Origin: Comamonadaceae bacterium UBA2334
GTDB taxonomy: Bacteria > Pseudomonadota > Gammaproteobacteria > Burkholderiales > Burkholderiaceae_C
Assembly (NCBI GenBank): GCA_002344885.1
Contig: DDUQ01000006.1
Span: forward strand, 451 to 9,869
DNA length: 9,419 nucleotides
Direction: 5' to 3'
Shown: positions 1-4,568 of the stretch, in pieces
Layout of the letters: every line of letters begins with the position of its first letter
Position numbering within the stretch: the first letter of the stretch is position 1
Made by a program: the position numbers and the translations under genes
Notes under the pieces: generated by a model
Seen by the model: the letters and a program-made list of their open reading frames with translations, nothing else
Database searches by the model: none
Told to the model about the DNA's origin: nothing

Positions 1-47
1 CCCCCCCCCCTTCCCCACCCCCCGGGGGGGGGGGGGGGGGGGGGGGG
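1..47. other. C/G homopolymer run at window edge, probable assembly artefact
   Basis: The first 47 bases are almost only C and then G, including an unbroken run of 24 G (24-47), with only a few T or A bases. Coding sequence of an ABC ATPase would be expected here, because the recognisable protein begins abruptly in the middle of its Walker B motif directly after this run. The few codons after the run (49-63) also look corrupted. The simplest explanation is low-quality sequence at a contig end rather than a biological G-tract. No function should be assigned to it. Confidence 0.85.
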
Positions 48-48
48 T

Positions 49-324
49 GTGCTGCGGCGGGGGGAGCCGATGGCCGGCATGGGGCCCGATGAAACCGAAC
101 GCATGGTCACGCTGCTGACCGAGCTGAAGCAAGAAGTCACCATCCTGCTGGTGGAGCACGACATGGATGCCGTGTTTCGCCTGGCTGACCGCATCTCCAC
201 GTTGGTGTCTGGCAAGGTGATTGCCACCGGCACGCCCGACGACATCCGGGCCAACCCCGATGTGCGCCGCGCCTACCTGGGCGATGAAGAAGCCGCACAC
301 GGCGAACAGGGGGTGGCCGCATGA
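49..324 (+). CDS. livG: LivG-type branched-chain/aromatic ABC transporter ATP-binding protein, 3' part only
   Basis: This is the C-terminal ~90 residues of a LivG-like ATPase, which hydrolyses ATP on the cytoplasmic face of a high-affinity uptake permease of the branched-chain amino acid (HAAT) family. Visible elements are EPMAGMG right after the Walker B position, the H-loop LLVEHDMD (His at local residue 37), and the typical ending SGKVIATGTPDDIRANPDVRRAYLG. Full-length family members have about 250 residues, so Walker A and the signature motif lie outside the window. The GTG at 49 is not a real start. The Walker B Asp, normally just before this Glu, reads as Gly (codon 61-63), probably because of sequence corruption next to the homopolymer. 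The stop overlaps the next gene's start as ATGA (321-324), indicating an operon and translational coupling. Substrate specificity cannot be read from this part. Confidence 0.87.
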   Translation: MLRRGEPMAGMGPDETERMVTLLTELKQEVTILLVEHDMDAVFRLADRISTLVSGKVIATGTPDDIRANPDVRRAYLGDEEAAHGEQGVAA

Positions 325-1052
325 CCAGCCACACCAACCACCGGGAAGCCTTGCTGGACGTGCGTGGGCTGCAAACCGCCTATGGCACCAGCCAGGTGTT
401 GTTTGGCATCGATGTCCGCATCGGTGCGGGCGAAGTGGCCACGCTGCTGGGCCGCAATGGCATGGGCAAAACCACCACCGTGCGGTCCATTCTGGGCCTG
501 ACGCGCAACCAGGGTGGCGAGGCCCGTTTCCTCGGGGAACGCATCGACGGCCTGGCGCCTGACCGCATCGCCCGCATGGGCCTGGCCGTGGTGCCCGAAG
601 GGCGCCAGATCTTCCCCAACCTGTCGGTCCAGGAGAACCTGGTGGCTTTTGCCGCACGGCGCAATGGCAGCAGCAACCCCTGGACGCTGGACCGGGTGTA
701 TGGCCTGTTCCCGCGCCTGGCCGAGCGCCGGCGCAACATGGGTAACCAGTTATCGGGTGGCGAGCAGCAGATGCTGGCCATTGGTCGCGCGCTGATGACC
801 AACCCCCACCTGCTGATCCTGGACGAAGCCACCGAAGGCCTGGCCCCGCTGATCCGCGAGGACATCTGGCGTTGCCTGTACACGCTGCGCGAGCAGGGGC
901 AGACCACGCTGGTCATTGACAAGTACGTTCAGCGCCTGATTGCGCTGGCCGACCACCACACCATCGTCGAGCGGGGCAAGGTGGTGTGGCAAGGCTCATC
1001 ACCAGCGCTGTCGGCCGATCCAGGGCTGTGGCAGCGCTACATCGGGGTCTGA
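321..1052 (+). CDS. livF: LivF-type ABC transporter ATP-binding protein
   Basis: This is a complete 243-residue ATPase, the usual length for LivF, partner of the preceding LivG-like subunit in a branched-chain/aromatic-type uptake ABC transporter. Motifs are Walker A GRNGMGKT (44-51), Q-loop region around VVPEGRQIFPNLSVQENL (90-107), signature LSGGE (144-148) and Walker B LLILDEATEGL (164-174, Asp168/Glu169). The switch-histidine position is Lys201 within LVIDKYV. LivF proteins often lack this His, and the IDK version belongs, as I recall it, to a Burkholderiales subgroup with substrates other than leucine. The ATG overlaps the LivG stop by four bases. The next gene starts 50 bases downstream. 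The family is certain; the transported substrate is not, and the neighbours (Rid protein, kynurenine-formamidase-like hydrolase) hint at an amino-aromatic or related compound. Confidence 0.93.
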   Translation: MTSHTNHREALLDVRGLQTAYGTSQVLFGIDVRIGAGEVATLLGRNGMGKTTTVRSILGLTRNQGGEARFLGERIDGLAPDRIARMGLAVVPEGRQIFPNLSVQENLVAFAARRNGSSNPWTLDRVYGLFPRLAERRRNMGNQLSGGEQQMLAIGRALMTNPHLLILDEATEGLAPLIREDIWRCLYTLREQGQTTLVIDKYVQRLIALADHHTIVERGKVVWQGSSPALSADPGLWQRYIGV

Positions 1053-1102
1053 TGGCCCTCATTCATCATTCACCCCCTTCACACATGACCGGAGACACGC
1101 CC

Positions 1103-1495
1103 ATGACCGCCCTTCTTCCTCCAGGCTGGCCCCGCCCCAGAGGCTACGCCAACGGCGTGGCTGCGAGTGGCCGCATGGTGTTCGTGGCCGGCATGATCGG
1201 CTGGGACGGGCAAGGCCTGTTCCACACCGATGACCTGGCCGGACAGGTGCGCCAGGCCCTGCAGAACGTGGTGGACGTGCTGCACGAGGGCGGAGCCGCG
1301 CCGCAGCACATCGTGCGCATGACCTGGTACGTGACCGACAAGCGCGAGTACCTGGCGCAGGCACGGGCCATTGGCCAGGCGTTTCGCGACGTGATCGGCC
1401 ACTTCGACATCGCCATGACGGCGGTCGAGGTCAGCGCCCTGATCGAAGACCGCGCAAAGGTCGAGATCGAAGTCACCGCCGTGGTGCCGCAGTGA
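1103..1495 (+). CDS. RidA (YjgF/YER057c/UK114) family protein lacking the usual active-site arginine
   Basis: This 130-residue protein has the usual Rid-family length and trimeric chorismate-mutase-like fold features: SGRMVFVAGMIGWDGQG (22-38), the helix DLAGQVRQALQNVVDVL (44-60), VRMTWYVTDKREY (71-83) and the C-terminal AVEVSAL...KVEIEVTAVV (107-128). True RidA deaminates reactive enamine/imine intermediates using an Arg that precedes the VEV motif; here the aligned residue is Met105 (A-M-T-A-V-E-V, 104-110). By family knowledge this puts it outside the archetypal imine-deaminase subgroup, among Rid proteins often sitting in catabolic operons. I chose the ATG at 1103 because GGAG (1091-1094) lies eight bases upstream and the fold begins there; the frame stays open to 986 inside livF but that part is not Rid-like. 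The stop overlaps the next start as GTGA. Confidence 0.9.
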   Translation: MTALLPPGWPRPRGYANGVAASGRMVFVAGMIGWDGQGLFHTDDLAGQVRQALQNVVDVLHEGGAAPQHIVRMTWYVTDKREYLAQARAIGQAFRDVIGHFDIAMTAVEVSALIEDRAKVEIEVTAVVPQ

Positions 1496-2475
1496 ACGCG
1501 ATGCAACCGTCAGCTGAGGCGGTGCCGCTGGCAGTCGGCAGCCCTGCCTGGCTGGACAGCCAGTACAACAACCGGGCATTGGTGCCGACGTTTGGTCAGC
1601 ACCTCCAGCGGTGGGCGGCCGACTCGGCCGCCGCCCGGCAACGCCTGTCGCAGGCCCATCTCGATGTGCCGTACCTGACCTCGGAGCGGGTGCGTGCGTT
1701 TGTGGGTTCGACTGGCACGTCTGACACAGCAGGCACCACAGTACCCGGGCCTGCGCTGGACGTGTTTCCGCCCCTGCCAGGTGGCAGCGGCCACCGCAGC
1801 GGCGGTGCGCCTGTGCTGGTGTTCATCCACGGTGGCTACTGGCGTGCGCTCGACAAGGCCGACCACAGCTTTCTGGCGCCGCCGTACGTTGCCCAGGGTG
1901 CGTGCGTGGTGGTGCCCAACTACACGCTGTGCCCGGCGGTTCGGGTGAGCGACATCACCCGACAGATGGTGGCCGCCGTGGTATGGGTGTGGCAACACAT
2001 TGCAGCCTATGGGGGTGACCCGGACCGCATCACCGTCGTCGGGCATTCAGCGGGTGGGCAACTGGTGGGCATGCTGCTGGCAACCGACTGGTTGGCCGTT
2101 GGGCGGCAGCTGGGCGTAGACCTCCCGGTGCAACCGTTGCAACACGGGGTGTCCATCAGCGGCTTGTTTGACATGGAGCCCATCCGCCAGACCCCGTTTC
2201 TGTCAGACCTGGGGCTCACGCCAGAGGAGGCCATCGCCCAAAGCCCCGCGCGGTTGCGTGGCCCCCAGTCCCCCGGCAGGCTGACGACGGTGGTCGGCGG
2301 CGATGAAAGCGCCGAGTTCAAACGCCAGAACCGGCTGATCCGTGAAGCGTGGGGCGCTGAAGCGGTACCGGAGTGCGAGGAGTTGCCGGGGTGTCACCAC
2401 TTCAGTGTGCTGGAAGAACTGGTGCGGCCTGGGGCGTGGTTGCAGGGGCACGTGTGCCGGTGCGTCAACCTGTAG
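1492..2475 (+). CDS. Alpha/beta hydrolase, kynurenine-formamidase-like
   Basis: This 327-residue serine hydrolase resembles bacterial/eukaryotic-type kynurenine formamidases (arylformamidase, N-formyl-kynurenine to kynurenine plus formate) and related esterases. Visible are the N-terminal family motif WLDSQYNNRALVP (20-32), the oxyanion-hole motif HGGYW (113-117), the nucleophile elbow GHSAGG (184-189, Ser186), a probable acid Asp271 in GGDESAEFKRQ, and His303 in CHHFSVL. The catalytic triad is therefore intact. A Gly/Ser/Thr/Pro-rich stretch (73-104) just before the core looks longer than usual and may be a flexible loop. It starts at GTG 1492, overlapping the Rid stop; ATG 1501 is an alternative that costs three residues. 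No signal peptide is seen, so it is cytoplasmic. The exact substrate is not provable from sequence; another acyl-amide or ester is possible. It ends two bases before the convergent higA. Confidence 0.85.
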   Translation: MNAMQPSAEAVPLAVGSPAWLDSQYNNRALVPTFGQHLQRWAADSAAARQRLSQAHLDVPYLTSERVRAFVGSTGTSDTAGTTVPGPALDVFPPLPGGSGHRSGGAPVLVFIHGGYWRALDKADHSFLAPPYVAQGACVVVPNYTLCPAVRVSDITRQMVAAVVWVWQHIAAYGGDPDRITVVGHSAGGQLVGMLLATDWLAVGRQLGVDLPVQPLQHGVSISGLFDMEPIRQTPFLSDLGLTPEEAIAQSPARLRGPQSPGRLTTVVGGDESAEFKRQNRLIREAWGAEAVPECEELPGCHHFSVLEELVRPGAWLQGHVCRCVNL

Positions 2476-2477
2476 GG

Positions 2478-2795
2478 CTACGCTTGAGGTGGCAGCGTAG
2501 GTTGAAACTCCCGGATGCGCGGTGCAATGGTGTCGTGGCTGTTGCGCATGACCGTGCGCATGTCGTACTCGGTTTGCAGGTTCAGCCAGTAACGCGGGTC
2601 CATGCTGAAAAACAGGCCCAGTCGCAACGCAGTGTCGGCGCTGATGGGGCGCGTGCCGTTCACGATGTCGCTGATGCGGCTGGGCGGCACGTCCATGTCG
2701 GCAGCCAGTTGTCGGGCTGTGATGCCCAGTGGCTTCATGAAGTCTTCCAGCAAAATTTCGCCGGGGTGAATCTCGTCAAGCAGTTCGGTGGTCAT
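2478..2795 (-). CDS. higA: HigA-family antitoxin (XRE-type HTH)
   Basis: This 105-residue protein matches the HigA/VapI antitoxin family in length and layout. The start region is MTTELLDEIHPGEILLEDF, followed by a helix-turn-helix over roughly residues 25-52 (ITARQLAADMDVPPSRISDI, then NGTRPIS), then the family segment DTALRLGLFFSMDPRYWLNLQTEYDM. HigA binds and neutralises the HigB mRNA interferase and represses the operon promoter. The track frame is open further upstream, but ATG 2795 is chosen because the HigA family begins there and because it lies 19 bases after the higB stop, as in normal higBA operons. Its stop is two bases from the stop of the convergent hydrolase. The antitoxin appears intact; its toxin partner does not. 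Confidence 0.92.
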   Translation of the reverse strand: MTTELLDEIHPGEILLEDFMKPLGITARQLAADMDVPPSRISDIVNGTRPISADTALRLGLFFSMDPRYWLNLQTEYDMRTVMRNSHDTIAPRIREFQPTLPPQA

Positions 2796-2814
2796 GTGTC
2801 TGGGTCCTGGCTGT

Positions 2815-3036
2815 TCAGTGGTCGTCCACGATTTCGACGCGGTACGCCCCATCGTCATGCCAGGCAAAGCACACGCGCCACTGGGCGTTGCTGCGGATGC
2901 TGTGCTGGCCCTGGCGGTCGCCCTTGAGGGATTCCAACTGGTTGCCGGGCGGCATGCGCAAGCTGTGCAGGTCCGTGGCGGCATGCAGTTGCAGCAACTT
3001 GCGTCGCGCCACCCGCTGGTGCGCAAGATTGCACAT
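2815..3036 (-). pseudogene. higB: HigB-family toxin, apparently 5'-truncated
   Basis: The recognisable part runs from HQRVARRKLLQLHAATDLHSLRMPPGN through LESLKGDRQGQHSIR and NAQWRVCFAWHDDGAYRVEIVDDH, the C-terminal two-thirds of a RelE-like HigB mRNA interferase that cleaves mRNA at the ribosome. Full-length relatives have about 92 residues and begin with a short MI.SF-type strand and helix. Here the first ATG that makes sense (3034-3036) gives only 73 residues, and the frame upstream (LSTPEFTHI...) reads antisense to vapB and is not HigB-like. The break coincides with the vapBC promoter/operator, so the original 5' end and promoter seem to have been replaced. Catalytic C-terminal residues are kept, so a weakly active product cannot be excluded. 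I judge it probably non-functional, leaving higA as an orphan antitoxin. Confidence 0.75.
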
Positions 3037-3044
3037 AATATGTG
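3032..3044 (+). promoter_or_regulatory. Palindromic operator overlapping a -10-like box of vapBC
   Basis: CACATAATATGTG is a perfect palindrome (six-base arms around a central A) placed 19 bases upstream of the vapB-like start. It contains CATAAT, five of six matches to a -10 hexamer, though I see no good -35 box. VapB-type antitoxins autoregulate by binding palindromes at their promoters, so this is the obvious operator candidate. The same bases contain, on the other strand, the ATG used by the shortened higB and a TATTAT box. Confidence 0.5.
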
Positions 3045-3063
3045 TGAACTCAGGAGTACTCAA

Positions 3064-3288
3064 ATGAACATCACCTTGTCGATTGACGAGAAAGTGGCTC
3101 AACGTGCGCGGCTGGCAGCCCAGAAAATGGGCAAAAGCCTCAACCAGGCTGTGCGCGATTATTTGGAGCAACTTGGGGGTAGCGCTGGCAAGGGGCAGCA
3201 ATGGGCCCAGTTTGAGTCCCGTTGTTTGCAGTCCAAGGTTGAATTAAAGGGCTGGAAGTTCAACCGCGACGAAGCCAACGAACGGTGA
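3064..3288 (+). CDS. vapB: VapB-type antitoxin (ribbon-helix-helix-like)
   Basis: This 74-residue protein begins MNITLSIDEKVAQRARLAAQ, a beta strand then helix, followed by MGKSLNQAVRDYLEQL (22-37): the pattern of RHH/DUF6364-like antitoxins that dimerise on operator DNA. The C-terminal half (SRCLQSKVELKGWKFNRDEANER, 52-74) is the likely toxin-wrapping tail with a conserved-looking W-x-F-N-R-D-E. ATG 3064 has a good ribosome site (AGGAG, 3052-3056, seven bases upstream); the upstream open frame to 2788 is antisense to higB and is not used. It overlaps the toxin start by GTGA (3285-3288). Its role is to inhibit the adjacent PIN-domain toxin and autoregulate from the palindrome at 3032-3044. 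By eye the vapBC pair looks AT-richer than the livFG block, which fits acquisition by transfer. Confidence 0.87.
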   Translation: MNITLSIDEKVAQRARLAAQKMGKSLNQAVRDYLEQLGGSAGKGQQWAQFESRCLQSKVELKGWKFNRDEANER

Positions 3289-3713
3289 CCAACATGGGCG
3301 AGCGCAGCTTCATTGACACCAACATTCTGATTTACGCCGAAGCCACCGATGAGCCCGTGAAACAGCGGGCCGCGTTGAATTGCTTGAGGCGGCTTTTCGA
3401 GACCGCCACGGGCGTGCTATCGACCCAAGTGCTGCAAGAGTATTGCAACATTGCCATCAAAAAACTCAAGCTCCCATCGCAGCATGTGCGCGAGCAGCTG
3501 GATATGTTTGAGCAATTTGAGGTTGTCCAGGTGACCCCCGTCATCATTCGGGCAGGTCTTGATTTGCACCAGTCACGCAGCGTGTCTTTTTTTGACGCCA
3601 TCATTGTGGCCACGGCACAAACTGCAGGTTGCACCGTGTTGTTGAGCGAAGACTTCAACACGGGCGAGGTGATGGGCGGGCTGCGAATTGTCAACCCGCT
3701 GGGTCACGCTTGA
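3285..3713 (+). CDS. vapC: VapC-type PIN-domain toxin ribonuclease
   Basis: This complete 142-residue PIN-domain protein is of the type that cuts specific RNAs (tRNA or rRNA in studied VapC toxins) with Mg2+/Mn2+. The acidic cluster is visible: Asp11 in FIDTNILIYAE, Glu52 in VLQEYCN, Asp104 in SFFDAIIVATA, and Asp123 in LLSEDFN. All four expected carboxylates are present, so it looks catalytically competent. It starts at GTG 3285, overlapping vapB; ATG 3294 (MGERSFIDTN) is an alternative that keeps the active site. The arrangement antitoxin-toxin with a 4-base overlap is standard. No terminator with a T-tract follows; only a small hairpin lies just beyond the stop. The RNA target cannot be inferred. 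Confidence 0.92.
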   Translation: MTNMGERSFIDTNILIYAEATDEPVKQRAALNCLRRLFETATGVLSTQVLQEYCNIAIKKLKLPSQHVREQLDMFEQFEVVQVTPVIIRAGLDLHQSRSVSFFDAIIVATAQTAGCTVLLSEDFNTGEVMGGLRIVNPLGHA

Positions 3714-3733
3714 TTGTGGGCGGTGGGCTGAAA

Positions 3734-3751
3734 GGTGGCAAATTTGTCACC
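3734..3751 (+). other. Small imperfect hairpin after vapC
   Basis: GGTGGC-AAATTT-GTCACC can form a six-base stem (one G-T pair) 20 bases after the vapC stop. There is no T-run behind it, so an intrinsic terminator is not supported. It could protect the vapBC mRNA 3' end or be chance. Apart from this and the remnants listed next, 3714-3768 holds nothing I recognise. Confidence 0.25.
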
Positions 3752-3768
3752 CTGCTGCGGTGAGTCGG

Positions 3769-3892
3769 GGCGTGTCCATCGAAGCCGGATGCGATGAGTT
3801 CATCGCCAAGCGCATGAATGCCGACCACTTGGCTGCTGCCCAAAAAGCAGGTCACTGAATGTCAGGTCAAACTGCTCAAGAGTTGCGATTGA
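3769..3892 (+). pseudogene. Remnant: exosortase H active-site fragment joined to Sel1-protein C-terminal tail
   Basis: The frame from 3769 reads GVSIEAGCDEFIAKRMNADHLAAAQK. GVSIEAGC is the exosortase active-site motif exactly as in xrtH downstream (6682-6705), and the three base differences over those codons are all synonymous. Immediately after it comes a match to the end of the Sel1-repeat protein at 7743-9314: FIAKRMNADHLAAAQK, then, after removing one extra A in the A-run at 3842-3846, VTECQVKLLKSCD and a TGA at 3890-3892. Against the last 30 residues of the intact protein I count 19 identities. The segment therefore looks like a collapsed, frameshifted remnant of a second xrtH-Sel1 region with everything between the two motifs deleted. 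The exosortase part is short (8 residues), so its assignment is less certain than the Sel1 tail. Confidence 0.7.
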
Positions 3893-3961
3893 GGTTGGCG
3901 AATTCTCTTTTCTGACGGTTGTACCAAGCAGCCAGACTGGGTCGGTCTGTCTTGCTCTGCG

Positions 3962-4163
3962 TCACACCGCCAGCCGCGCCCGGTGCCGTGCCAGTTGCAG
4001 GCGCACTTGGGTCGGTGCCGTACCGCCCAGGGTGTTGCGGGCATTCAGGCTGCCTTCCAGGCTCAAGGCATCGAACACGTCGGCTTCAATGACGGGGTTG
4101 AAGGATTGCAGCTCGGCCAGGGTCAGCTCGCTCAGGTCCTTGCCCTGTTGGCTGGCCACCTTC
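3962..4163 (-). pseudogene. argH: argH (argininosuccinate lyase) 3'-end fragment
   Basis: The minus strand encodes, up to a TGA at 3962-3964, VASQQGKDLSELTLAEL, QSFNPVIEADVFDALSLEG and SLNARNTLGGTAPTQVRLQ, followed by LARHRARLAV. This is the C-terminal end of argininosuccinate lyase (arginine biosynthesis and urea-cycle enzyme): the DV.....SLEGS.NARN..GGTAP.QVR pattern is diagnostic. Only about 66 of the usual ~465 residues are present, and the catalytic Ser loop and other active-site segments are absent. The frame is undamaged. Upstream it runs without a stop into a piece of higA (junction near 4163/4164), giving a 90-residue open frame from ATG 4234 that begins MTTEQPWARHRTTELLDEIH. A functional lyase is impossible; an intact argH presumably exists elsewhere. 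Confidence 0.82.
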
Positions 4164-4300
4164 ATTTCGCCGGGGTGAATCTCGTCAAGCAGTTCAGTTG
4201 TCCTGTGTCTGGCCCATGGCTGTTCAGTGGTCATCCACGATTACCACGCGGTAGGCACTATCGTTGTGGCAAGCAGAGCATTCGAGCTATGGGCGTTGCA
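4164..4300 (-). pseudogene. Degraded second copy of the higB-higA junction
   Basis: The segment repeats the higBA junction at 2755-2864; over 110 ungapped positions (4164-4273) I count 94 identical bases, with the first 32 identical. On the minus strand it encodes the end of a HigB (CHNDSAYRVVIVDDH, then TGA at 4226-4224) and the first residues of a HigA (RTTELLDEIHPGE). The HigA start codon has become AGG (4204-4202), and upstream the HigB part decays (only a short match around GGGCGTTGC, about 4285). The rest of higA is replaced by the argH tail. It is in the same orientation as the better-preserved copy, so the two form direct repeats around vapBC and the remnants. Confidence 0.78.
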
Positions 4301-4460
4301 ATCAGCCAACATGTGTCTGGCGGCTGGGTTGTTTGGGTTTAGCATCTGCTCCGCTGTCGCACCGGGGGGCATGCAGCCCATCAGGTTCACCCCCACCCAA
4401 ATTTGAATGCATACCTGCCCAAACGGCCATGCAACGCCTGAATTTCGCGATTGTTTTTGC

Positions 4461-4480
4461 CGAGCCGAGCCGAGCCGAGC
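4461..4480 (+). repeat. Four tandem copies of a pentanucleotide (CGAGC)4
   Basis: Four perfect copies of CGAGC (part of a slightly longer GCCGA-type tract, 4459-4482) lie about 90-110 bases before the start of the IPTL-CTERM gene. A 5-base unit can change length by slipped-strand mispairing. It is outside the most likely coding region, so any effect would be on transcription or leader structure. With only four copies, instability may be low. The stretch 4301-4460 before it contains no gene, promoter or RNA that I can support. Confidence 0.7.
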
Positions 4481-4517
4481 CGCCGCTCACCCTTTTTCTT
4501 TTTCTCTGACTCCCTGG

Positions 4518-4550
4518 GCCGCCGTGGCGCTTAGCGCACGGCGGCTTTTT
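4518..4550 (+). terminator. Strong terminator-like hairpin in the leader of the IPTL-CTERM gene
   Basis: GCCGCCGT (4518-4525), a bulged G, GCGC, loop TTA, GCGC, then ACGGCGGC (4538-4545) form a GC-rich stem of about twelve pairs followed by TTTTT (4546-4550), the textbook shape of an intrinsic terminator. It ends only 18 bases before the chosen start codon at 4569, with the probable ribosome site GGAG (4557-4560) in between. There is no room for a promoter after it, so transcription of the IPTL gene must pass through it. It is either an attenuator/antitermination point or the terminator of an upstream transcript. No open gene on the plus strand ends just before it. Confidence 0.65.
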
Positions 4551-4568
4551 GCTTCTGGAGCCCTGCCC

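Noticed and set aside
986..1102. Longer Rid protein starting at 986 inside livF
   Set aside because: The extra 39 residues are out-of-frame livF and intergenic sequence with no Rid similarity; ATG 1103 has a good ribosome site.
4407..4568. N-terminal extension of the IPTL-CTERM protein from ATG 4407
   Set aside because: No ribosome site before 4407. The extension would encode a Cys- and Arg-rich stretch ahead of a perfect signal peptide and run through the tandem repeat and the terminator hairpin, whereas ATG 4569 has GGAG at the right distance.
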